Positions 12,172 to 23,165 of a DNA stretch of 64,000 bases are shown piece after piece. This stretch comes from Hymenopus coronatus (taxonomy: Eukaryota > Arthropoda > Insecta > Mantodea > Hymenopodidae), in assembly GCA_030762935.1 (NCBI GenBank), contig CM060883.1:34247501-34311500 (forward strand). Direction: 5' to 3'. Numbering within the stretch: the stretch's first letter is position 1; each line of letters begins with the position of its first letter. The notes below the pieces were generated by a model. That model was not told the DNA's origin. It did no database searches and saw only the letters and a list, made by a program, of their open reading frames with translations. The position numbers and the translations under genes were made by a program.

Positions 12172-13251
12172 TTTTATTTTCTCTAGCACGAATGTACAAG
12201 TACTTAGTAGATAGAAAAGTTTTTTTTTTTTTTGTTTTTTTTTTTTTTTTGCGGCTTGACGTCTTTTAACCTGATTGGACATATCGGACGATGTACGAAA
12301 TTGAAGAAATGATGCTCAAATGATCTTGGGGTTCATGAAGCTTAAAGTTATTCGACATTCGTCTTCTCAGGCTAAGGGAAAAGCCCGAAAAAAAACCTTA
12401 CACGGGCAACTCAACCTAAGCGAGATTCGAACTAACGACCTTTTGTATGTGAAGCAGACACGCTACCACCACACTTCCCAGACGGGCTAGAGAAGGCATT
12501 TTATTTCACCTAAAATCTATATGGAGATTCCACCGGAAATATATCTTTTGGGGACCCTCTAAATCTAATAAAAAACTTTTTAGAAACATGTCCGTGTGTG
12601 TGTCTATGAGCAACATAGCTCAAAAACAAAATATACCAAACTTAACATTTAAGTTCAGCAGCTTCCGGGGATGCGACGTGAAGATTTCCAAGGAAATCCC
12701 GCACCCCAACTACTCTTTACATGGACAATTTTTCCAAAATTTTGATTTTCTAAAATTTGGCTATAATGCTTTTGATTAAAATTTTAAGCTGTTTCATGAA
12801 AAACGATATGTAAATGTTGAATTTTCTGAAGACTTCTTTCTGGATGACTTTTTTATAACTGGTAAACCATAAGAGACAAAAACTTAGTACACAAATACTA
12901 TAGATTTCGTTAAAACAAACAACTTATGTTATATACAATTTCTGCAGAATAAACCGTTTTCGATATATTCCTTGTCACTGGTTTTAATTTTAAACTGCTA
13001 AAATGTTTCTCAAACATTTCGTTCTGTTTCGTTTCATATCTCATGGCCACACAAGGAGAACAGACTTGCAATTGTTTCACATATCGACTCACTTTAGCTT
13101 AATGTATGCCCTAATTTCTCATCTATTTAAAACCAAGCGAGTAATAAATTTCTGATGTTTATCTCAATCAGCACGATATCGATAAAAGAATAATCTTTTG
13201 TAAGAAGAACCCATTTGCAGAAAAGGTAGAGAATAGAACACGTCAGATTTC
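12172..13251 (-). mobile_element. H8, HINE-like element split by SINE-D
   Basis: A full-length subfamily-2 copy from TTTTATTTTCTCTAGCACG to AACACGTCAGATTT. It is interrupted at 12,220-12,487 by a SINE, and the element resumes at the same point, leaving about 812 bp of its own sequence. Confidence 0.9.
12220..12487 (-). mobile_element. tRNA-derived SINE (family D) inside H8
   Basis: On the minus strand it starts GCCCGTCTGGGAAG, has an A-box-like GGTGGTAGCGTG, a B-box-like AGTTCGAATCT, and ends in a poly-A tail (poly-T at 12,220-12,252 on the plus strand). The host is duplicated: TAGAAAAG at 12,212-12,219 against TAGAGAAG at 12,488-12,495. A sister copy lies at 62,526-62,790. Confidence 0.9.
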
Positions 13252-13743
13252 CCCCTCTCTATTATGTTTCTGAACTTTCAAAGTTTGTATCTTAAGTGGT
13301 GTTAGGGCTAAGTACCACCTCAGTACTTGAAGTGGCAGAACATTAAGCTAGTGGCCAGCTATTAATGACTCATTTGATCCGATTTAACGAAGGTTAGTGA
13401 ACACCGCCATTTGCTTTATATATGTTAGCCATGTTTAGAGGATTTAATGCTGCCAAAGAGCAGTCGTCATAAACTTTTCAGGGACTTAGTTGTGGCGAAC
13501 CTTGGCCAAAGGATATCAACATGGGATGTTGGGGCTTGTTGTAGCTTTAAGAAAAAGTTAACTTACTTTCCAGAGCATTACTTATTTATTTCACTGTTAA
13601 AAGCTATAAAATGTTTACCAAGAACACTGTTATCTTCTGGGATTTGTCAGACGCGGAAGTCAACTTTTCGTCTGTCGAGAAGAAATCCATTCCATTCTTT
13701 TCCTATAACTGGCTCAGGGTAAACTGAAGAAAATAACAAAAAA
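13252..13743. other. Gap, nothing recognised
   Basis: No repeat family identified. A 91-codon plus frame (13,447-13,722) has no recognisable domain and no adjacent gene structure. Confidence 0.45.
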
Positions 13744-14442
13744 TCTGATGTACTCCATTCTCATAACTTTCTCTAAATCTCTGTAACTTATTCTTATACC
13801 TACTTCATGCTAATCGAGATAATAACTAGCAAAAACGGTTTTATTACTTAGTCCCTTATAAGTAGAAGAAAAATAAGGGAGTATGCTAGGCTAAAATGAT
13901 AGTCAAATGTGGTTGTTATGGAATTGAAATCCGTTTCTTTGCATGGCCAGGAGTTGATAAGTTCCCGCATGAGAAAAGTATAAGTATTCTAAGACTGAAA
14001 TCAAAAACAAGGAATATCTTAAAAACTGTCAAAAATACATATAATATAAATTGTGTGTTTTAACGAACTCTACATTTTTTGTGTGGTAAGTTTTTGATTA
14101 TCACTTACAGTTTACCAGAAACGCAATATTCAGCAAAATTCATCCAGAATAAGATAGCCTTCAGAGGCTATTCCGAGAAAATTCAAGATGTACATTTTAT
14201 TTATCATGTAAATAACCTTAATTTACGACATTTTAATTAAAATCGTTATAGCCATTTTTGAGAAAACCAAAGTTTTCGAAAATTCCCTGTAAAGGGTAGT
14301 TGAGGGTGGGGGAATTTTCTTGAAAATCTTTGTGTCGCATCCTTGGAAGGTATTTAATGGACTTTACGTTTTTGATCTGTGCTGTCCACAGACACACATG
14401 GACCTTTTTCTAGAAGGGCTTTTTTTGATTTCAGGAATGCTA
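13744..14442 (+). mobile_element. H9, HINE-like element, 3' truncated
   Basis: Starts at TCTGATGTACTCC after an A-tract. It follows the family through CACAGACACACATGG and TTTTTTTGATTTCAGG, then breaks off before the terminal hairpin. Confidence 0.88.
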
Positions 14443-14558
14443 ACGGCGATTTTAAGTTTCTCAGGAAGTATTAACACAATGAAATGAATAACGCTAAATG
14501 CAGCAATCTTTTTCAAACATGTTCCATGACTATTTACCTAACCCCTGTCCTACACATG

Positions 14559-15371
14559 TCTTGTGTTACATTCACATCACTTTCTCTAGCTGTTGCGCAA
14601 AAACATTTTCTTACAAAAGATTATTCTTTTATCTATATCATGCTGATCTATATAAACAGTAGCAAAATTGATCTTATTACTTGCTTCCAAGTAGAAGGGA
14701 AACAAGGGAATTCATTAGGCCAAAGCGAATTCTTTTAAAAGTTGGTCGCTATTCAAAACAATTGAAGTTCAGTACGCTCCGCAGGTACAACTCTACACGA
14801 ATGGTCCCTTTAAGAAAAGTTAATTACTTTAAAATTGAAACTTATAACAATGAATATCTCGAAAACAGTCAGCTCTACAAGAAAAACGTATAAATTATGT
14901 GTTTTAACAGGATCAATATTTTTTGTATGGTTTGCTTTTGTCTACCTCTTGCGGTTTAACAGTTTTGTAAAGTTATTCAAATCTCAAACAGAATAAAGAG
15001 TTCTTCAGAGGCTATCTCCAGAAAATTCAAAATATACAGTTTATTTTCGATGTGAATATCTTTAATATAAAACATTTCAGTCAAAATCGTTAGTCATTTT
15101 TGAGAAAGTCAAAATTTTTGAAAATTTTTTCATATAAGGGTAGTTTGGGGATGGGAGATGTTCTTGAAAATCTTCGTTTCGCATCCTTGGAAGTTACTGA
15201 ACTTAAATACAAAGTTCGGTATTAACCGACTTTTCGTTTGAGCTATGCTGTCCCCGCTCTCGGATATCTCAAAAAGTATTTCGGTGAAATCTCGGTATTA
15301 AAATTTTGGGTGGATTACAATACTTTCTGTAATCACTATGTGCACTGTAAATACGGGCTAGAGAAAGAAAC
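14559..15371 (+). mobile_element. H10, HINE-like element, subfamily 2
   Basis: From TTGTGTTACATTCACATC to ACGGGCTAGAGAAAG. The microsatellite region is lost: GCTGTCCCCGCTCTCGG stands in place of the CA tract. The hairpin has decayed to CACTATGTGCACTGTAAATAC. Confidence 0.88.
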
Positions 15372-15394
15372 AATAAAATTAGTACTAAATAGCC

Positions 15395-15880
15395 ATTAAA
15401 GTTGGCTAAACTATGAATCCCGGGACTTAATTTTTTTTTTTTTTTTTTTTTTTAAACAGTAACGGAGTCTGTTCAGGACTCCGGTACTGTATCCCTATTT
15501 ACATTTCCCCCCGTAGGTTTTACTGATTACTGGTTTACTGGTTTTACTGTTTCTTTTACAAACATATACACATTGCACAAACATATAACATCCATGCCCA
15601 AGGTGGGACTCGAACCCACGATCCCCTGCCCACGAAGCACCAAAGCGAGACGCTCTAGCGTGCGTGGCCATGGGGACCGGCACCTTGAGATACCGGGAAA
15701 CATGCGAGTCAGTTGAGGAATTTAATGCAGTGCCGGCATGTTGCTATGGTAGCTCAGTGATTAGTGTGACCGGCTAGAGACCACGAGATCCGTGGTTCAA
15801 ATTCCTGCTATCTGACCCTACTTATCCAACTCCGGTCCTGCACATGGCTTGTGTGAAGAAAACAATTAAATTAACACATA
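15395..15880 (+). repeat. tRNA-like repeat R, copy 1, split by SINE-G
   Basis: Matches 22,862-23,165 in separated blocks: GTTGGCTAAACTATGAA (about 15,400), then, after an inserted SINE, TACCGGGAAACATGCGAG and a degenerate tRNA-like part (15,747-15,820), then TTATCCAAC and GCTTGTGTGAA. Block order is partly permuted relative to copy 2, as if the unit were once tandem. Confidence 0.75.
15431..15690 (-). mobile_element. tRNA-derived SINE (family G)
   Basis: Its minus strand begins GGTGCCGGTCCCCATGG, includes GGGTTCGAGTCCCACC as a strong B box, and ends in a poly-A tail (T-run from 15,431 on plus). A clear target duplication was not found. The 62-codon minus frame here is non-functional. Confidence 0.85.
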
Positions 15881-16136
15881 TTCCATGAAAATTTATAAAT
15901 GTGTGATAAAAATGTATGATTATTCACATATAAATTTATTATGGTCATTTCAGAAGTCATGGCAACTATATTTTATCAGTCAACAAAGCTGCAGGAAACA
16001 AAACTCGACGGTTAAAAGTTGCAGGAATGTTCTCAATGTTGGTATTAAATTGGGATCCGGTTACAAGGGATTATGGGTACGGGACATTGAAAGATGCACA
16101 AACGGTGATCACTTTTATTCCACGCAGAAATACAAT
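15881..16136. other. Short gap, nothing recognised
   Basis: AT-rich DNA between repeat R and H11, with only chance frames of up to 96 codons. Confidence 0.45.
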
Positions 16137-16980
16137 TTTTACTTTCTCTACGCGTACTATGTACATAGTGTATAGAGAAGGAATTGCACTCCACCCTAAA
16201 ATTCGATACAGATATTTCATGAGGAAATATATGTTTTAGGGTCCCCTGTATCCAAAAAAAAGCATTTTCAGAAAAAGATCCGTGTGTGTTTGTGTGGTGT
16301 GTCCGTGATCACGATAACTCAAAAACGAAAAGTCGGTAAAGTACCAAACTTGGTATTTGAGTTTAGTATCTTCCAAAGATGCGACACGAAGATTTTAAGA
16401 AAAATCCTCCCACCCCAAACTACGTTTTACATGGAACTTTTTTCGAAAATGTCGATTTTCTCAAAAAGGGCTCTAACGATTATGATTTAAATATCGTATA
16501 TTAAAGATATTTAGCTGACAATAAAATGCTGATTTTGAATTTTCTGGGAATAGCCTCTGAAGACTACTTTATTCTGGATTAATTTTACGGAATTTTGCAT
16601 AACTGCTAAACTATAAGAAGATGGAAAAGATTACCGCACAGAAACTGTAGAGCACATTAAAACACACAGTTTATGTTATATACTTTTTTCGTGAAATTTA
16701 TCGTTTTTAAAATATTCCTTGTTTTTTGTTTCAGCTTTGAAAAACTTATTTTTTTTTCTCATGCAGGAATTTGTAAACTCCTGTCCAAGCAAACAAAGGA
16801 ACAAAGGAACCAGCTTTTGACTATCAGTTTAACCTATGGTACTCCTTTATTCCACTTCTACTACAAAGAAACGGGTAATTTTTTCTCGACTAGAAGGAAG
16901 TAAATGGAAGCATAAACTTTTTAACAATAATGTGTTGCAGAGATGTAGAGAAAGTCATGTGAATGGAACACATCAGATTT
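16137..16980 (-). mobile_element. H11, HINE-like element, full length
   Basis: Both ends are clear: TTTTTACTTTCTCTACGCG at the left and GTGAATGGAACACATCAG at the right. The microsatellite is short. It carries the AAAGTCGGTAAAGTACC variant seen also in H14, H20, H26 and H48. Confidence 0.92.
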
Positions 16981-17899
16981 TTTTTACAAATTTGTTCATT
17001 CAAATGGAGAAATGGTTTCTCTTTATATGCTTTAGAAAGCTCTGGGAATATAGTAGATTATAAGTCAAATCTTTCAAGCCCGCCTATGTAGTGTGGTTGT
17101 AGCGTGAGATCTCAATTAGGCTGAGTCACCAGAAAAATGTTTTTTACGGGGTTTTACATTTTCCTGAGAACACATATCGAGTAACTCTAAGCACTTTGGA
17201 TTCCAGATTTATTTGAGCATTATTTCACTCAGTTCATTTTCCGTCCGAATATGAGCTATCAGGTTAAGGGGATACAGCAGTGCTTTGTAGCCATTTGGTA
17301 AAACAAAACAAAACAAAACAAAACAAACAAAAACTCGCATTCTTTAAACTAAATACATATTTGCAATGTTTGAATTTCGTAAACCGGTTATAACACAGGT
17401 TTCTGAAGTTTTTTCAAACCTTGCGCTGATTAAATTAATCTGTATGTCGAACTTTAAATTTAATTTTTTCAAGTTCTAATTTGTTGATATTTTCCCATAT
17501 TCAAAATATATATTCAACATAAATACAGATAGAGTTGCGAACATTTGTTCAATGCACTGTAAAATATGTGTAATAAAATGTCAGGTTGTTATGTTGATAT
17601 TGGACATATATAAATTTTAGAAAATTATTACGATATTTTTTGCAGTTTTTTCCACTTTGCGATGTATAATAATTTAAAAAAAAAAAAAATAGTACCCACT
17701 CTAAGAAAATGTCAACAGAAAAATGTTTCAAAGATATTAGAGAATATAATTCTTAAAAATGCCACATTTAACTTAGATAATATGTATAAAATAAACTTGA
17801 ATTTGATTTTAGCTAATTAAATCGAATAAATTTATTGATATATCACAATTTAAAACATCATTTTATCACTTCGGTGTCTCCTTAAAGGACGTTAAACAA
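16981..17899. other. Gap with (AAAAC)n microsatellite
   Basis: Contains an AAAAC repeat at about 17,299-17,335 and an A-run at 17,676-17,689. The rest is AT-rich sequence without recognised features. Confidence 0.6.
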
Positions 17900-18097
17900 A
17901 TAGAATCTTATAAGAGCTGGTCGGTTATGTGATGGCCTTGAATAATCAGATTTTTTTGTATGGCCAAGAGAAAAAATGAATAGCGACTTACAACTTAAGA
18001 AAGGCGTAATTGTTTCAAAATTTAAGTCACTACTAAGAAATATCCCGAAAATAGTTACTTTCAAAAGAGAAACTATTTGACAATGATTGTATTAAGA

Positions 18098-18377
18098 TCG
18101 CCCTCCGTGGTGTAATGGTTACCATGCTAACTTCATATACTCAAGGTGGCGGGTTCAAACCCGGCGGAGGACGATGGATTTTTTTCGGCGAAAGAATCCT
18201 CAGCATAGCTTCCTTCGGAAGGGAAGTAAAGCCATTCATAGATTTACGGCACGTAAAAGAACCTCAACCTGATAGAGAGGCCTCTGAACAAAATTAAGCG
18301 ATTTTTCACGCCCAGTATAGAATGGGACGCTGAGAACCACAGCAGTTAAAGAGCGTCCATAAATAACGCACCATTTC
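18098..18377 (+). mobile_element. tRNA-derived SINE (family A) inside H12
   Basis: The head CCCTCCGTGGTGTAATGG gives the A box, and GGCGGGTTCAAACCCGGC gives a strong B box with a T-arm-like stem. The tail ends GAGCGTCCATAAATAACGC. It is flanked by the exact 10-bp duplication TGTATTAAGA at 18,088-18,097 and 18,378-18,387. Other copies lie at 51,028 and 51,669. Confidence 0.95.
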
Positions 18378-18432
18378 TGTATTAAGAAATCTGTATTTTT
18401 TGTGTCATAAGATTTTCTTTTATCTCTTACGG

Positions 18433-18680
18433 CAAGGGCCCGTCGTGGCCGAGTGGTTAGACCATTCGCCCCTCACCTAAACGGCCTGGGTTCGATCCAA
18501 AGCGACCACATGTGAGACTTGTGGTGGACAAAGCGGTGCAGGGGAAGGTTTTTTCCGGGTTTTTGAGGTTTCCTCCGCTATAGCATTCCACCGGTACTCC
18601 ATCTTAACTCCATGTATCATTAGTGTCATCGCCTGCAGTGCCACATGTAGTAAAAGCGGGCGTTAAGCACTATAAAAAAA
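18433..18680 (+). mobile_element. tRNA-Ser-like SINE (family B) inside H12
   Basis: The head GTCGTGGCCGAGTGGTTAG resembles the 5' part of tRNA-Ser, followed by TGGGTTCGATCC as B box. The body GGTACTCCATCTTAACTCC leads to an AT-rich A-tail. TACGG is repeated at both junctions (18,428-18,432 and 18,681-18,685). Confidence 0.93.
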
Positions 18681-18842
18681 TACGGTTGATTCAGAATTAA
18701 GAAGACTTCAGGGGCTATTCTCAGGACATTCAAAACATACATTATATTTGTTATGAGATCGTATTAAACACACGGCATTTGAAACAAAATAGTTTAGAGG
18801 CATTTTTGAGGAAATGAAAATTTTTGAAAAAGTTGTCATGTA

Positions 18843-19394
18843 GTAATCAAAATAATTATACAGCTGTGTACATAACTAAAGAGAGAAACGTTTACACGCA
18901 AAATACACATTTGTTAGTTAGCAATGGTGCTGGTTATTGGGACACTTACCCCAACGGAGAGCGCCCAGATTGGCAATGAAAGGAGGGAGTTTGACTAGAG
19001 ATGGGATTTACTGCACATGGCGATAGAGGGGGTTTCGGTCGAAATTAATTTTGGAGTACGTCCATGTATACAGTAATAACAGTACCTCAGAATGACCTGT
19101 TCAAACAATGACTTGTTGATTGTTGGACTTTCATTTTTTGCCTTCGAGGATAGAGTGTATGCCACTGCGCACATGTTAACAATCATATGAACTCCGAGGC
19201 GGATTTGGTTTATACATTGAATTATATTTTCGAGACGTGAGCGGTGTAGATAATTATTTAATTATAGGGGACACTGAAAACTTCTCTCCGGACATTTTCC
19301 TGGCTCTAAAATGTTGAAACATAATTGGGATTGAAATAAATAAATAAATAAATAAATAAAACCGTTAACATAAAAGTTTTACGTAAATTGTAAT
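18843..19394. other. Gap with short (AAAT)n tract
   Basis: Unrecognised DNA with an AAAT microsatellite at 19,334-19,361. A 63-codon minus frame (18,995-19,186) has no family resemblance. Confidence 0.5.
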
Positions 19395-19649
19395 ATAAAA
19401 TATACATTTTATGTGTCATACAAACGTGCTTAACTGGGTATTTTAAACACTCAATACATTTTAATAATTTTTGAGAGCATCAAAAATTTTGAAAAATATT
19501 ACATGTAATGGGTAGTTAGTATAGTTTCTCAAACGGGAGACATCATATTTTTTTGTCTCTCTTTTGTTTACTCTTAGCAAAAAGAGATAACCGAATCTCA
19601 ATTATTTCATTTGTCGATCTGATTATCGTTTTAGCGTAGTGTATTTCCT
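19395..19649. mobile_element. H13, two small inverted HINE-like fragments
   Basis: A plus-strand fragment (about 19,395-19,525, ending ATGTAATGGGTAG) joins a minus-strand subfamily-2 fragment (about 19,526-19,649, with AAACGGGAGACATC and ATTATTTCATTTGTCG). H14 cuts off the latter. Confidence 0.65.
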
Positions 19650-20504
19650 TTTTACTTTCTCTACACGCACTATGTACATAGTGTATAGAGAAGATATTGC
19701 ACTCCACCAAAAATTCGATACCGAGATTTCACCGGAAATATATGTTTTAGGGTCTCCTGTATAAAAAAAGCACTTTCAGAAAAAGGTCCGTGTGTGTGTC
19801 CGTGTGTGTGCGTGTGTCTGTGAACACGATAGCTCAAAAATGAAAAGTCGGTAAAATACCAAAGTTGGCATTTAAGTTTAGTATCTTCAAGGGGTGTAAC
19901 ACGAAGATTTTGAGAAAAAATCACCCCACTCCAAACAACCCTTTACATGGAACTTTTTTTCGAAAATATTGATATTCTCAAAAATGACTTACGATTTTGA
20001 TTAAAAGTTCGTATATTAAAGACAAATAAAGTGTATATCTTGAATTTTCTGGGAGTAGCCTCTGAAGACTACTTTATTCTGAATGAATTTTACTGAATTT
20101 TGCACAACTACCAAACCGTAAGACAGGGACAAAAACTTGCAACACAAAAAATGTAGAGCACCTTAAAACACACAATTTATCTTGTATAAATTTTTTCGTG
20201 GAGTTAATCGCTTTTCAGATACTCCTTGTTTATGGTTTCAAATTTAAGAAACATACTTTTCTCATACAGGAATTTAACATTCATGTCCATACAAACAAAG
20301 GAACTTCAGTCACATGGCAACCAACTTTTGACTATCCCTTTAAGCAATAGTACTCCCCTATTTCGCTTTTACTTACAAGGAAGCAAGAAATAAGACTGTT
20401 TTTGTCAATTTTTTCTCGATTAGTATGAAGTAAATAGAAGTATTAGCTTTTTAAGAATAATTTTGTGCAGAGATGTAGAGAAAGCCATGAATGAAACACA
20501 TCAG
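19650..20504 (-). mobile_element. H14, HINE-like element, full length
   Basis: The hairpin TCTCTACACGCACTATG lies at the left and GCCATGAATGAAACACATCAG at the right. The microsatellite consists of short GT blocks at 19,791-19,818. It begins immediately at the truncated edge of H13. Confidence 0.92.
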
Positions 20505-21089
20505 TTTTTTAGTGTTAGTTTTTAGGTATGAAACTTAAGGGGCATATTTGTGTACCGAAATTGAAATTGGGGCCAGGACGTGCAACTCCACATTCATTAC
20601 GATGTTCCAAGCATACAGATGGTTTCACTGCTGCATATGTGTGATAAACAGAAGCCACGTTGCCGAATCTATTGTCGAACCGCATGGCAAAATGAAAAGC
20701 AATTAGCGCCAGCAGAAAGGAAGGTGTTACGTAGCAATTGTCTGTCAGCATTTAGTTAGAACAAAGCAACTGCGTTTGGCTAAATACAGGACTGAGGGAA
20801 CTGCTGAGCAAAAAAGATAAAACCGGGAGAGGAGCAAGAGGAACTACGAGTTACGGCAGTCAGTTAATCTCCCACATACAGGGTATCTCTTGTCAGATTT
20901 TGCAATAATTGAAAGCAAACTAGTAGGCAAAGGATAACACTATCACCATTCCAAAATTAGGAAAATTAGACACAACATATCTGCCCCGGTGAAACTATCT
21001 GGCTCACACATGTTAAAGGGAAACGGAGCTATAAAATTATGTTTGTGTTTTATAAAATATATTTTATAGACAATTTGCAACCTCATAAA
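20505..21089. other. Gap, nothing recognised
   Basis: A minus frame of 78 codons (20,515-20,751) starts with a hydrophobic stretch but resembles no family I know, and there is no sign of neighbouring exons. Confidence 0.45.
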
Positions 21090-21091
21090 TA

Positions 21092-21709
21092 CAGGGTGTT
21101 AATGAAATATACCGAAATATTTTCACATAATATGTAGATTACTTAAATAAGTAATTTGAGATAGGAGACTTATGGCCTTTTTATTGAAATTTAGATGTAA
21201 CGGCTATAAGTTTCTGAAGTGATAGTAAGCTAGTATTGCGGTACTTCGTCTGGAACGAATATATATATAAAACATTTACTGCACGACAGGAATCGAACTA
21301 ATGACCTTTGGGATAGGAGCTTCCCGCATTATGCATTAAGCCACCAGAGCAGTTGAAAAAACGTCTCCAGTGTAGGCTACATAACTAAAGAACGTAATTA
21401 ATGAATAGTCAGTGTCGCACTGTCAAGTGATTAGTTTGAGATTTTACAGATTTGTGCGACATTGAATCTTGACCAGCTGCTAAAATTCGATATTTCTATA
21501 CCCGGGCAGCAGTTTTAAAGACATTCCTAGCCATTTTTTCAACCTGCTTTGCTTTAACACCGACTTGTCAGCACCTGATACGCGCACGTTTAACGCTTTG
21601 TAGCTGCGTTATGTTTATCCGGGGACCATGCATCGCCGATCTCAAATTACTTATATCAATCACGTGCACAATCTCGCAAGTTATTTCGGAGTAGTTCATT
21701 AACACCCTG
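21092..21709 (+). mobile_element. 618-bp MITE with mariner-like ends
   Basis: Inverted termini begin CAGGGTGTTAATGAA at both ends and stay similar for about 80 bp, including the shared inner block AAGTAATTTGAGAT. The TA dinucleotide is duplicated at 21,090-21,091 and 21,710-21,711. There is no transposase. The size and TA target fit a non-autonomous Tc1/mariner-type element. A tRNA-like block lies inside it. Confidence 0.88.
21255..21365 (-). mobile_element. tRNA-like SINE fragment (family H) inside the MITE
   Basis: The minus strand reads CTGCTCTGGTGGCTTAATG (A-box side) and TTAGTTCGATTCCTGTCG (B box), followed by an AT-dinucleotide tail (TATATATA at about 21,260-21,268). No clear target duplication was found, so it may also have been captured with flanking DNA. 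Confidence 0.65.
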
Positions 21710-21807
21710 TATAAGTAATACATACGCAAATCTAAATTAATGAATTAATTTTAAAATCGTGTACTGTCCATATTAAAAGGGTAATATAAATGCAGCACAA
21801 ATAAAAA

Positions 21808-22680
21808 AATCTGATGTGTTCCATTCATATGAGTTTCTCTAGATCTCTGCAACAAATTATTGTTAAAAAGCTTAAGCCTCTATTTACTTCATGTTAATCG
21901 AGAAGAAATCAGAAGAAATAGTCTTATACTTGCTTCTATGTAAGTAGAAGTGAAATAACCAAAAACACTAGGCTGAAGCAACAGTCAAATCTTTAAAAGC
22001 TGGTTGCTATGTGACTGAAGTTCCTTTGTTTGAATGGACAGGAGTTGACAACTTCCCGTATTTTAAATTGACTGCCTCCGTGGTCGAGTGGTCAGCGAGC
22101 TGACTTCTCACCCGGAGGTCCCGGCTGGGGCGGGGAATTTTTCTTTAACCATATTTATTCCCTATCCCCCACAGAGTCTGGAAGTATGAATGTGAGAGTG
22201 AATGTGCGTGTGTATTAGTAATATAAAATTGATTAACCTAATGTTCTAACCTACAGTAATACGAGTTGTTTCACAAGTCAAAGCCCCCGATATGACCATT
22301 GAAGTTAAGGATATGAAACAATTAAAAAAAAAAAAATATTTTAAAGCTGAAACTAATAACAAGTAATATCTCAGAAAGGGCCTCCCTCACGAAAAAATTT
22401 ATAATATAAACTGTGTTTTAACGTGCTCTACATTTTTGTTAAGTAAGTTTTTGTCTATCTCTTACGGTTTAGCAGTAATGCAAAATTCGTAAAATTCATC
22501 CAGAATAAAGCAGTCTTAAGAGGCTATTCCCAGAAAATTCAAGATATACATTTTATTTATCAGGTAAATATATTTCACAGCAATATCGTTAACAGCAATT
22601 TATGAGAGAATTAAAACTTTCGAAAAGTTTTCCACATAAAGTGTAGTTTGAGGTGGGGCAATCCTCATTTGAAATCATTG
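21808..22680 (+). mobile_element. H15, HINE-like element split by SINE-C, 3' truncated
   Basis: Starts A-tract, TCTGATGTGTTCC. It is interrupted at 22,068-22,336, resumes with AATATTTTAAAGCTG, and is lost after the G-rich segment near 22,660, so no terminal hairpin remains. Confidence 0.9.
22068..22336 (+). mobile_element. tRNA-derived SINE (family C) inside H15
   Basis: The head CCTCCGTGGTCGAGTGGTCAG is followed by CCCGGCTGGGGCGGGG and the body CCCCACAGAGTCTGG. The tail ends GTTAAGGATATGAAACAATT and poly-A. The 9-bp duplication TATTTTAAA flanks it at 22,059-22,067 and 22,337-22,345. Confidence 0.95.
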
Positions 22681-22861
22681 GCGGCAACAGTTTTTGAAGC
22701 GGGTATTACAAAGCTTTTGCACGATGAATGTCTCAATCTTTTCGGTGATTATGTTGAAAAGTAAACATAAGTGTACAAAACTTTTAGTAACAAAATAATT
22801 GTTTTCTATGAACTTATCTTTTATTTATAGCCTATCAGAAATTGAAAAAAAACGGTCCTCG

Positions 22862-23165
22862 TGCTTATCCAACCCCTGTCCTATACACGGCTTGTGTGAA
22901 AAAAACAATTAAATTCACAATAATAGTTGGCTAAACTATGAAGCCCGGACTTAAAGTACTTACAATATTGTAAGCTCCCATTGGGGTTGTCATCTCAAAA
23001 TAATTTGAGATCTCCTTGTGGTTTACCGGGAAACATGCGAGTCAGTTGAGGAACTTAATGCTATACCGGTATGTTGCCATGGTAGGTCAGTGGTAGAGCA
23101 ACCGGCTAGAGACCGGGAGATCCATGGTTCAAATCCCAGCTATGGCATTGCATTTTTCAGTCTGA
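22862..23165 (+). repeat. tRNA-like repeat R, copy 2
   Basis: Blocks shared with copy 1 are TTATCCAACCCCTGTCC, GTTGGCTAAACTATGAAG, TACCGGGAAACATGCGAG and the tRNA-like part. The second copy shows this is a dispersed repeat and not a solitary tRNA gene. Confidence 0.8.
23075..23147 (+). other. tRNA-like cloverleaf in repeat R
   Basis: Seventy-three bases can fold with a 7-bp acceptor stem (TGCCATG with TATGGCA, one wobble pair), a near-perfect D arm (TCAGTGGTAGAGCA) and the stem CCGG CTAGAGA CCGG. GGTTCAAATCCC forms the T loop, but two of five T-stem pairs mismatch. It is more likely a pseudo-tRNA or SINE head than an expressed tRNA. Confidence 0.55.

Larger units (their letters stand above)
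17900..18842 (+). mobile_element. H12, HINE-like fragment carrying two SINEs
   Basis: Three collinear pieces of one old copy: about 17,900-18,097, 18,388-18,432 and 18,681-18,842. They are interrupted by SINE-A and SINE-B. Both termini are missing. Recognisable pieces include AAATATCCCGAAAA, ATTTTTTGTGTCATAAG and TTCAGGGGCTATTCTCAGG. Confidence 0.85.

Noticed and set aside
18098..18172. A functional tRNA gene at the SINE-A head
   Set aside because: It has good A and B boxes but lacks a clean anticodon stem, and it is the 5' part of a SINE with a target duplication and other copies.
20515..20751. Small secreted protein
   Set aside because: A hydrophobic stretch near the start is the only hint. 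A 78-codon frame in AT-rich DNA is not enough.
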